Shown here: positions 1 through 11,442 of the stretch, one piece after another
Numbering within the stretch: the first letter of the stretch is position 1
Layout: every line of letters begins with the position of its first letter
NCBI GenBank assembly: GCA_943704525.1
Contig: CALSCQ010000429.1
Coordinates: forward strand, 1 to 30,565
Direction of reading: 5' to 3'
DNA from: Pigoraptor vietnamica
Lineage: Eukaryota > Opisthokonta > Filasterea
Length of the DNA: 30,565 nucleotides
Notes under the pieces: generated by a model
Database searches by the model: none
Told to the model about the DNA's origin: nothing
What the model saw: only the letters and a program-made list of their open reading frames with translations
Translations under genes and position numbers: made by a program

Positions 1-173
1 GGGGGGGGCGGGGGGAGAACGACGCGGAGAAGGATGAACACCACGCGCAGGCCATTGCAGTAATACACAACCTTGCCCACACGCCCACAACGCATGTGTG
101 GACGCACACGTTGAGGCACACACGGCCCAGGAACACGCGCACACACATGGGACGCAACACAACTTTGAAGCAC

Positions 174-1105
174 CTTTGAGTTCGTAGAAAATGCTCCCGC
201 AAACGGCATTGTGCGACGGCGGAAGGTTTTCCGGAACACGAAAAGTGAATGGGATTTCGGCGCCCACAGGCAGCGCGTCTGTGCTTGGCTACAGCGAACA
301 AAAGGTGACGGAAATGACTGTCTCAGTGGCGGTGCTCCAAAGTGCACTTCACATAAGTACGATATGAACACGCACACACACACGTGCGAAGACATGTCGG
401 TACTCCATAATGCACATCACATAAGCACAATATGAACACGCACACACACACACACATGCGAAGACATGTCGGTACTCCATAACGGAAGCATTGTCACACA
501 AACACGCAGACGCAGTGAATAGAACAGACGCGCAGTGCCGCTCACCACGAAGCCCTCGAGCGCAAAGCGGCTTTCGTAAACTGCGTGTCGATGAGAGTAA
601 ATGGCATGCACGACTACACACTCTGAGCGTGCACAGCACACCCACATTGGTTCAGCTCCGTGTAGCGCCCGCCACCGCCATCAGGCACTTCCGCGCTTTC
701 TACGGACATGGGCATCAGGGGTGGCGTGGAGGTGAGTGCGCGCGCGAGACGGAGGCGTGCATGAAACATGGCACGTGTCAAAGCGTCTCATGCGCTCGTG
801 CTAGCGTGCACGTTACAAGCGTGTGTGTACACGTGTTGGCAATCGCGCGCACGGACGCGCGGACGCCAATGGAACAGAGAGACGACGTACGAGAGCCCAA
901 CACAATCGCAGCGACGGGCGATGGGGCCATTTCGCAGCAACACAGCGGCGCACGCACCCTTCCCCTTGAGTTTGAAGGAGACGGCCGACACGCCCACCGC
1001 GTGTGCGACGACAATCTTCCCGCTGACGCTCTCGCCCGGCCAGTACTGACCCCCGAAGCGGCCCTTGGCCACGTAGAGCTCCACGTACTTCTTCAGTATG
1101 CCCAT
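174..1105 (-). CDS. Arrestin-domain protein (alpha-arrestin-like), N-terminal part, cut by left window edge
   Basis: Four exons read on the minus strand: 1105-958, 699-646, 580-546 and 288-174. Phases join in frame (1, 1, 0), and the last exon ends on an AAAG|gtgctt donor, so the gene continues past the left edge. About 117 residues are visible. The start MGILKKYVELYV, then YWPGESVSGKIVV and SFKLKGKE, matches the first strands of the arrestin N-lobe (family pattern: PGExVSGxV, then a K-x-GK/E strand). Further on, IPFTFRVPENLPPSHNAV followed by GSIFYELK matches the arrestin signature FxFxLPxxLPPSFE...GxIxYxL. Family role (known): adaptor that links membrane cargo to ubiquitin ligases or endocytosis; the specific cargo is unknown. 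ATG 1105 was chosen because a likely acceptor (ctag, AG at 1114-1113) lies just upstream, suggesting a 5'UTR intron. The PPxY-bearing tail would lie outside the window and was not seen. Confidence 0.8.
332..480. repeat. Tandem duplication of about 70 bp inside an arrestin-gene intron
   Basis: Two imperfect copies of a unit of about 70 bp (roughly 333-399 and 400-471), with the start of a third at 472. Each holds the block ATAAG-AC-ATATGAACACG, a CA run, GCGAAGACATGTCG, then GTACTCCATAA. Copy 2 has a longer CA run. It lies in the intron between exons 3 and 4 of the arrestin gene. Confidence 0.75.
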
Positions 1106-1677
1106 CTCCACACTAGGCACACACGCACGCACGCACACACACACACGCACGCACACACATGCACTCACACACACACACACACCACACGCGGCAACACAAC
1201 CAGTAGTCTCACACTAATAGTCACTTGCGCCACGCACGCAGGAGACGCAGCACGAACCAACCGTTTCCAGGCCTGCACTGTGTGTAGCGCCGGTTGGTCT
1301 TCCCTCAATAATGTCTGGATAGTCCATACCCATTCACGTGACATTGCGTTACCAACAACAGCCGTCAAAACTGCTGAACAAGCCACCGCTCGTCCTCCCC
1401 TTTGCTCTACTCGCTGCTTCAAGTGGCGAGTGAATTGCCTCGCGCGCGACGTGTATGTGTGCGCGACGTGCGCTGTATATCCCCTTTAGTGGCTGTGCTT
1501 GGCTCTCTACTGTCTCTCGACACAGCCGAGTCAGTTTGCGCTCTGTCCGAGACTGTACCGGGGCATGTAGTCCGGCCCCCAAGCCCGCGTCGCACGCGAA
1601 CTTTCCGTTTCACTACCCCTGTGCTTTCGCACTTGTTTCTTTGCGAGACTCCCTTCAATTCTCTTGACAGCACGAAA
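1106..1677. other. Upstream region of the arrestin gene with a CA tract (TG on the sense strand)
   Basis: A CA/CG-rich tract at about 1117-1190 abuts a predicted acceptor (AG at 1114-1113, minus strand) just before the arrestin ATG, so it is probably the 3' part of a 5'UTR intron. I could not place the matching first exon. The rest up to about 1677 shows no gene or motif I can support. Confidence 0.45.
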
Positions 1678-1816
1678 ATGCCCGAAGTGCCTAGCTCGCT
1701 ATTCTCCGGCCCGCGCCCGAGACAGTCTCTGTTCCCCGGGTGCGCGGCGAACCTCCGGACCGTCAGTTCCCCGGCCACGGAGACGGTTGTCGTCCACACT
1801 CTGCCCTACCTAATGA

Positions 1817-2701
1817 ATGGGGAGGCGACCGCGTGGGCGTCTCTTTCGCGTTATCCGCCACGAGCGCCTGTACCACCTGTGGCTGCTGTACAATCGCAAG
1901 TACCTTGAGGACGCGGCCTTTTTGCCAAGGATCGGAGGTGAAGGATTCCCGTCGGTTGGCTTGTGCTCGGTTGGATTTGAGAACATGCCGGGCAGTGTCC
2001 GTGCCGGCGCACTATGGACGCTATGTCGAGCTGGAACAACTTATTTCCTTTTGTGGGCGTGCATACTGCTGACCTGCAAACGGCCTCAGTCGGTACATTT
2101 ATTTGCATGACCTTGAGGGACTGGCATTTGTCCACACACTGCTTGTCAGTTCGCTTGAGAGCAAGTCCAAGAGCCCTCTCCCTGCGAGTGTAAAACGATA
2201 ATGGAGGCAGCATATAGCCGACCTCTGCGCGCCGTGTTTGGACCTCCGTGGCCCAATTCCAATGGCCCAATTCAGCCTGCGTGCTGCAGGCACGGCATGT
2301 CACTGGTCAGGCACGCGGCACGGCAGATGTTTCCATGCTGGGCACTGTTCATGACTTGGACCTCTCATCTACGCACGTGATGGACGTGAGTGCATTGGGT
2401 CGTGTCCACACATTGAGACTAGACGGTTGCGACATATGCGGCTCACTGACGTGCCCTCTCTCGGCACCGTTCACACACAGTCACTGCCCGGCGCCGAATA
2501 ATTGCGACATATGCTCACTGACGTGCCCTCTCTCGGCACCGTTCACACCGGCCGAGTCTCTCGCTCAGTTACTCCACTGAAATTGTGGACGTTGCTGCTC
2601 TGGTGAATGTGTCCGTTCTCGACATTATTGGCTGTTGGCGCATTCAAGATGTTTCGTTGTTATTGAGAAATGTGAAGGACTTGAGGTGGGGTAAAAGTTG
2701 A
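1817..2701 (+). pseudogene. Decayed leucine-rich-repeat protein gene
   Basis: Remnants of a cysteine-containing LRR of about 22-24 residues per unit can be read in three frames. The frame from 2248 gives DVSMLGTVHDLDLSS and then DVSALGRVHTLRLDGC. The next frame gives LTDVPSLGTVHT twice (from 2442 and from 2514) with an in-frame TAA between. A third frame from 2585 gives VDVAALVNVSVLDIIGCW and IQDVSLLLRNVKDL before TGA at 2699-2701. Upstream, an open stretch from 1817 (RHERLYHLWLLYNRKYLEDA) may be the original N-terminal part, itself frameshifted near 2000. At least two frameshifts and one stop show that it is not functional as read. Function of the parent gene is unknown. A 5' ATG at 1678 in another frame could be the old start. 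Confidence 0.6.
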
Positions 2702-2952
2702 TGCTGTGAGTCATGGAGTGCTATCGTTAACATTCCGACTTGCGCCCGAGACATTAAGTCTCAGAGTCTGTCCAGTGCCATGACCACGCTGGAGTTGTCC
2801 TGACCATCTGACGGGCGTTCCGGTACACGCAGCCACACATGTCGCTCTCGCACGGCCATCTCAAAGACAACATTAGATATTATTTAATGCGACACACTTC
2901 AGACAGGCGAACCCGCGCCACAGTCCATTCGCAGCCGCACGCCACTGACAAT

Positions 2953-5900
2953 TCACGCCCGCTTACGCTTGAGAAAGTTGGTGACATCCTCCTTTGCGTG
3001 GCTCGCAATGACAAGCGACCGCGACGACTCATTGCTGTAGAGGAGAACGCCAGTGTCGGCCGCATACTTCGACACGCGCCGAAATTCGTCCGCAGAGTCA
3101 AACTTGTCATAGAGATAGCCTAAAGAAGAGGGCGGGGTAAGGGAGGGGTGCACACAAGCACACAGGCAATATTAGCATAGGGTGTGCATGCGTAAAAACA
3201 CAAGAGTGTAGTGTAAGTGCCCGTTGAACGCACCGCTGGCAAACTTGAGCCTCTCGCGCTCTTGGGACCACAGGAAAATCTGGTCGACGACAGTGGGAGG
3301 CACCGGCGGATTCTGTGCACACGAAGCGATTGGAGAGGGGGGGGGGGGGGGGGGGGGGGGGTCAGACTATGCGACGCATTGCAACACATTGTCACAGAGG
3401 GGGCACGGAAATTGGGCAAACAACCGATGCAGAGACAGTGCTGCGAGTGCACACCCACAGACTTCTTTGCTTGCGGGTGGGCGTGCGCAATAAGAAACCG
3501 CACAATCTGGAACAACGCAGTGCCGTGTGAGCGGGTCAACCTATAATTAAAACACACACACACACACAAATACATTCGCATGCGCGCACAGGTCCACGTA
3601 CGTGTGAACACACGCACACATACAGAAGACCCACACGCACATCGCACAAACACACGCACACACGCACGCGCCCGCACACTCATACACAAAACCGCGAGTG
3701 CCAACGCACCTGCCCCGCCGTAATGCCGTTGATGAGGGCCCTGCGCACGCTCTCGCGCGTGAGACAACCGACGGCCATGTTCGGAAAGCGGTAGCGCATC
3801 TCGACAAAGTTGTTGAGCAGCGCCACTTGCAGGTCGGAGTCTGTGCGTGTGTGGGTAAAGGGGGTGGGTGGGGGTGCGGGGTGAGGGGTGAGGTGGCTGA
3901 ACCGGGGCTTCATACATGCACGCACAACCCGAATTCCTCACAGAATAAGGCCAATGCAGCCATACAACAACAGACATCATCCAAAACAAGGCTATCTTAA
4001 CGCAAAGGCGCACATGCGTGGCCGTAATTTCACGGGACGCACCCGTGTACGCATAGAGGCGGAAGTTCGTCTCGACAATAATGAACCCCTGCGACTCCTT
4101 TCCCGTCTCCAGTCCACTCGACGCCCCGGATGCCAAATTGATCGCAAGGCGCGACGGATAATACCTTCGTGAGGACGACTGCGGGCGCGAGGGCGTCAAT
4201 TATTATTACTGGAAATCGATACAAAGCGACAAGCGAAAGAAAGACAGAGACAAGGATCAGCTTACATCATAGGTGACTTAGAGAGACAAGCAGGGATTGC
4301 GTGAAAGCGGCCCAGAAAGAGAGTGGGGGCCGTTGCAGTGTGGCAATGAGTGCGCCGGAGCAATCACGGGTCGAGGCAGTATACCACGTGGCCGCCAACA
4401 AAGTGAAACGAAGCGACGCTATCACGCGGAGTGAATATGGCCAAAGGAGAGAGAAAAAGGGGGGTGCGGGTTAAGACCACGGCTTACCTTTCGCCGGTAC
4501 ACAAGCCCAATCGCACGCAAGTCCTGCAGCACAGTTGCTTGCGTCTCGGACAGCCCCTCCGTGGGATAGTCCTGTGTGCGAAAAAGGTGCAACGTTGAGT
4601 GTCAGTCTAATATGGACATCTATTCCGCACGCGCCTGCTCCAGTAGGCCACACGTGCGCCTAACATAGAGCTCGACAAACGCGGCGACGCACCTGTCCGA
4701 GCGTGAGAAAGCTCAGCTGAAAAAGAAACGTGAGGGCTTCGACGAGGTTCAGCCGTCGATCCTGCGGGAAGAGCGCACGTAGGCACGTGGGCAGGCGACG
4801 AGGAGATGGTCAAACACGAGGAGCGAAACAAAAGGATGTGGAACTAAGATAACGAGCCCGTGAGAAGCGGCGCAGGGCAGGTGACGGGGCGAAGGTCAGG
4901 CCCCAGGAAAAAAATAATCACAGGCAAACTGAATTGCGGAAATGGACCACAAGCGCGTGTGTGCGGTTGTTCGTTAAAGGAATGTAAACAAGGCGACACA
5001 AGAGGGCACGCAGCAACAGCAGCCGCCCGTTCACACTCACCGGTAGCATGTTGAGGTACTCGACCATGAACACCCACACCTGCGTGTCAATGTCCTGCAG
5101 CAGAAACTGGAAGCCCTTGTTCGTGATGTGAAAGCGGGGAGTGCGATGGTCCCTGCGCGCACAGCGCAGGTAAGACGAAGGAAAGCCAGGAAAGAGGTGA
5201 ATGTGCGCGTGCGTGTAGTGTGTTTTGTGCTTGTGCGCATGCGTGCCAGTGCGTACGACGTGTGGGTGTGGTGTCTGTTGTGTGGTGCGTAGTGGTCACG
5301 TGGGGACGTACCTTTCCATGAAACCGGCGCTCACAATAATATCGGAAATTTCGCGAGGAAGACCCTCCAGCGAACCACGCACCATCGCCTGAAGCACAGA
5401 CTGAAAAACAAAGGCAAGACGCGGTTAAGGATGAGAACACGTGCGCGCGTATACACTCATGCACATACCCACATGCATCCACACACACTCACATCCACGC
5501 ACCACACGCGCTTTCATACACACGCACCGACAAACACATACGCGCGCGCGTACACATACACAAATACACACATATGTCCACACGCACACACATGCACACG
5601 TACGTGACACCACAAACGTAACGCGACAACACACACACACACACACGCACAGCCAGACATACACGCGTACATTCGCACAACGCGCCCTAAGCAGTACTAC
5701 CACGCACCTCCCATCTTTCCCTCGCATTCTGATCCAGAAATTCGACAGAGCGCGCGTTTTTGTCGGGTTCGTCCACACGACCGCCCGTCCACGCGTGGCC
5801 ACTGGGAACGCAACCACGCGCAACTAAGAAAGAGACATGAAGCAACGAAGCTCGCACGTCCCGCAATAATAACCGCACCCCGCATGCAAGCACGCACATC

Positions 5901-6393
5901 CAGGCGCCAAACAGGCCGAACAGCCGCGTGTGTTACGCACCCGCCACAGAGGGCCACGCGCAGGTTACGACGAAAGTGCTGATTGAGCTCACAGCGGCTT
6001 GCGCTCCACGTGAGGATGCGCAGGTTTTTGAGCCGTTTTAGTGCCTCGTTGTGCTCACTGCGAACGCAAAGCGAGTTCAAGAGTCTGATATCGCCACTCG
6101 AGACACACACACAACACACACACTCACTCACAACTAACCACGCCATACGCCCACCTTTGCGCCTTGTCATCGGGGCGTGCCCACGAGTCCACCACCGCCT
6201 TTTGGATGTCCCCCTCAAGAAATAGCATGCGCATGATGTAGTGCTTCGCGAGGACCGGCAGCGCAGAGAACACGGCGAGGCATCCCGGCGGCTGAATGTA
6301 CAGCTGATCCAGCGTCGACGACTGCAGGCCCTCCAGGTACCGGTAGAGGTTCTTGCTCTCCACGGCCTCCGCCGCGCCCCCCGCGCCGTCCAT
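2953..6393 (-). CDS. TFB2: TFIIH core subunit p52 (GTF2H4/Tfb2)
   Basis: Twelve exons (minus): 6393-6155, 6057-5941, 5801-5708, 5400-5312, 5152-5041, 4761-4693, 4571-4488, 4178-4043, 3840-3710, 3506-3459, 3312-3234, 3119-2953. All junctions are GT-AG and in phase, giving 454 residues; human p52 has 462. Landmarks collinear with the human protein: [14 protein letters not shown] and MRMLFLEGD near the start; [110 protein letters not shown]; and the C-terminal DKFDSADEF...[11 protein letters not shown]...VTNFLKRKR. Known role: anchors and stimulates the XPB helicase in TFIIH for transcription initiation and nucleotide-excision repair. The C-terminal segment is the known p8/Tfb5-binding region. 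The gene downstream of PCNP has its own 0.6-kb upstream region. Several introns hold long (TG)n on the sense strand. Confidence 0.96.
3337..3361. repeat. G25 homopolymer (C25 on the sense strand) in a p52 intron
   Basis: Twenty-five consecutive G on the plus strand. On the sense (minus) strand this is a C25 run ending 22 nt before the acceptor AG of exon 11, in the place of the polypyrimidine tract. Homopolymer length may be inexact in an assembly. Confidence 0.9.
3547..3690. repeat. CA-rich tract in p52 intron 9 (TG on the sense strand)
   Basis: Interrupted (CA)n with ACGCAC variants, filling most of the intron between exon 9 (ends 3710) and exon 10 (starts 3506). In the transcript this is a UG-repeat intron. 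Confidence 0.85.
5436..5673. repeat. CA-rich tract in p52 intron 3 (TG on the sense strand)
   Basis: About 240 bp of interrupted CA repeats (ACACAC, CGCACA, ACATAC units) between exons 3 and 4 of the p52 gene. Open frames through it in either direction are low-complexity artefacts. Confidence 0.85.
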
Positions 6394-6975
6394 GTGAGTG
6401 AGGGTGGCGGCGAGTGGGGACGCTGCAAGTGCCGCACGCGAACAAATGGAGTTTTGTGCAGACCAGCTGAGCGTCGCCCCCACCCACCCCGGATTGTGAT
6501 GTTACGATGTTACACGTTCACAGCCCGGTATTGCCCTGACTGGCGACATTGCTTTTGCAGTTTGGCGGCTGATGTGGTCTTGTTTCCGGCAGGTCGAAAC
6601 ATTAACTGAGGTGGAGACGCACGGCTCTAACGCCGGCTGAGAGACACCGCGGTCAGGATCAGTGAAGTAGCGGCCGCGGCCGGGCGCTCGCAGGCGACGA
6701 TTCCGGCGGCGACTTCACCACCGAGGCGGTGCGGTCTTGCAGAAGGCGAAAAAAAGGGGCTCACGGGGAAGGCCGGTTGCCCAGGAGTCGTCTGGGGAGG
6801 AGAGCGAGAGCGAGGACGAGGAGGTGGACGCCGACGCACGCGACCAGCACTGACGGCAAACGGACCCCCGAATAGCGAATCGCCGCCAGATACACTTGGG
6901 CATTCGCCGCAGTGATAAACACGCATTGTGAAAAAGAGCTCTCGGGCACGCATAGTAGCCGCATCTCAACCACAC
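6394..6975. other. Intergenic region between PCNP (3' end) and p52 (5' end)
   Basis: About 580 bp holding the p52 upstream region and the PCNP 3' flank, both on the minus strand. A direct near-repeat GATGTTAC occurs twice around 6498-6512. A 108-codon minus frame here (6953-6627) is R/P/S-rich with no recognisable domain and was not called. No TATA box or other firm element is seen. Confidence 0.4.
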
Positions 6976-7941
6976 TCAGCCTTTAGTGCCACTCGCGCCG
7001 TCCCCGCTGCGACTCAGCCCATACAGTTCCGTCTTGTGTTCAATTTCGCGCACGATCGCCTTGGAGCGGTCCACAAACCCCTGCTTAGTCTTGCCGAAGG
7101 AGTTTGGTCCCGCGGACGTCGGCGTGTCCTTTCCGAGATTTCGCATACGCACGCGCGCGTACAGCGGGATCTCCTCGTCACTCTCGCTGTCGTCGGTACC
7201 AAACACCGCGGCGGGCTTTGCTGGCGCATGCTGCACCTTCGTCGTTGCCGTTGGCGGTTGAGGCAGAGGAGTGGGAGCGACGGGGCTGCTCTGGCCGCCC
7301 AAGGGTCGCCCGGTAGGGGACGTGCTCTTGTCTAGGGCGCGGGCAGCGTCCTGAAGCCGATAAAGGCGCGTATTCAGTATCAGAGAGAGCAAGAAAGTGA
7401 GGCCGAAGGCGGATACGAACGGAATTAGAGAGAGTGTGTGTGTGCAGACTGTGTGTGCGTACCACGCGTGTATGCAAACTCAAAAGCCGGCCTGGGGTGC
7501 CTAGGGTGTACATGCGCACGGCACACAAAGCCGTGCACCATTCGCCGAGGCGCACTGACGTGACCACTGCGGCACCAACAAGGGTGATGCACGCAGCTGC
7601 TCTTGTCTAAACAGCACGCAACGAACAGGCAAACACACCAAGAGTGAGACACACGGCGCCGTCTTTCTACTGACCCCCGCGTCCCCTCCAATCTTCACGG
7701 AGATGGCCGGTCGCTTCGCGGGCGGTCCCAGCACAATGGCCACCTTCGGCCGCTCTGCGCGCACTCCTTCCACGGCCACACCCTGTATGCCCGCTTGTTC
7801 CCCCGCCTCACACTCATCCTCGCGTTTCTTTCGCTTGCCAGCCCCGCTGCCCGCCGGTGGGAGTGCTCCGCTGTCCCCGCCACGCGTTTCGCCCGTGGGC
7901 GCACCGGCGACAGATGCGGCGCACTCGTGAGCCTGGTCCAT
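6976..7941 (-). CDS. PCNP: PCNP-like nuclear protein (PEST-containing nuclear protein)
   Basis: Two exons (minus): 7941-7675 and 7350-6976, phase 0, 213 residues; human PCNP has 178. The second exon carries the family signature almost intact: DDSESDEEIP, then RMRNLGKDTPTSAGPNSF and K-QGF-D. Human PCNP has DSEPEEMP, MRMKNIGRDTPTSAGPNSF and KHGFSD at the same order. The end of exon 1 has AKRPAISVKIGG, matching the conserved KxxAISIKLG segment. Between them lies a P/Q/T-rich linker, and before it an acidic/basic patch GKRKKRED that could be a nuclear signal. Known of the family: small, disordered nuclear protein, ubiquitylated by NIRF/UHRF2 in mammals; the molecular role is poorly defined. ATG 7941 is the first ATG of the frame. 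The 324-nt intron is long for this locus and could hide a small extra exon. Confidence 0.88.
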
Positions 7942-8211
7942 GCGCGAGTGGCGCAGTGCGTGCCTGGCGCGCGCCGCAGTAACAGTGAAAGTGGTGTGCG
8001 CGCCGAGCGCCAACAACAAAGTGCGTTCTTGTGTCTTGGCGAGGCTGCGGCCGCCCTCTGATACAGTGCCCTATTGGGTTGTAACATGACATCATGGCAA
8101 TTGGCGGGTACTTTTGTACACTTTGCAGTTGTCACTGACATAACTATTCCAGGCTCGCGGCGCACCGGGCGTCCTGCGACCACAGGCATTGTATCACACA
8201 GCAAGCAAACA

Positions 8212-10626
<2,415 letters not shown>

Positions 10627-11442
10627 CGTTCCATCGCCCGCCGGCCCACGTCACTGCCATGCAAGTGTCCCCGCGCAGAGCAATCACGCGACGCAGAGTG
10701 GCATACAGTGGCAGTCAGGCTCCGCGTATTGCGAGCAAAGTGGCACGAAGGCCCAAAGCATCCGACACGAACGGCTGACGGGTCGCAAGAAATATACAAT
10801 GTCTGCGTATTGCGTGCCAGTGTGTGCGTCGGTGGGTCTGTGCTCAGAGACACGCTGTGCACGCGTGCGTTTGAAGAAGGGGAGAGCGGTGCGAGGACGC
10901 AGGAGAGAGAGATGCTGTTGTGACACTTTACAATGGCGCGCTTCGGTTTCGGAAAGGGGCTGATCACGTGACCAAATGCTTTGTTTCTTACACAGTTTGC
11001 CAAACTACTAATTAACAGTGATTGGCTGTGATTCACCGATGTGAAGTGAAACAAAAAGTAGATATGCGTGCCCGTGCAACGACTATTGGACAACTCGAAC
11101 AATTGCCCCCATTTTTCGACGCCACCCCAATTTAGCACCCCATTGGCAACGGAGGGCGTAGGGAGTTGCCCCTTGGGTGCGTCGCTCTTGATTGGTCCTA
11201 ACGGCGAGTGCATTGGGTGCCCGCGTGTATGCGCTTCCCTCTCTCCCCTCTCCTTCCTCTCTCCATCTGTGTGCCATCGAAGAAAGAGCACGCGCGTCAT
11301 ACGGTGCTTGCAGTGTCCGTGTTGTTGTTGTCGCCGCACGCCGTTCGTCTTGTCAAACGGGCATCGCGGCGAGAGAGAGCCGTTCGAAGTTTGCATTGGC
11401 GCCGCAAAATGGTGTGCGCGTGAGCCAAAGTGATCGCACCTG
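10627..11442. promoter_or_regulatory. Divergent promoter region, AGC kinase (-) / DYRK (+)
   Basis: About 815 bp between two start codons pointing apart. It holds a palindromic E/G-box TCACGTGA (10964-10971), an inverted repeat AGTTTG-C-CAAACT (10994-11006), and six ATTGG pentamers in one orientation at 11021, 11085, 11142, 11191, 11212 and 11395, plus one CCAAT at 11127. ATTGG is the reverse of the NF-Y box CCAAT. Function is inferred from position and motif density only. Transcription start sites cannot be placed. Confidence 0.5.

Noticed and set aside
491-1489. 332-codon plus frame over the arrestin gene
   Set aside because: It is antisense to four well-supported exons and runs through CA repeats giving TH/TR low complexity.
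5441-5827. Thr/His-rich plus frame and Cys/Val-rich minus frames
   Set aside because: Translations of a CA-repeat intron of p52.
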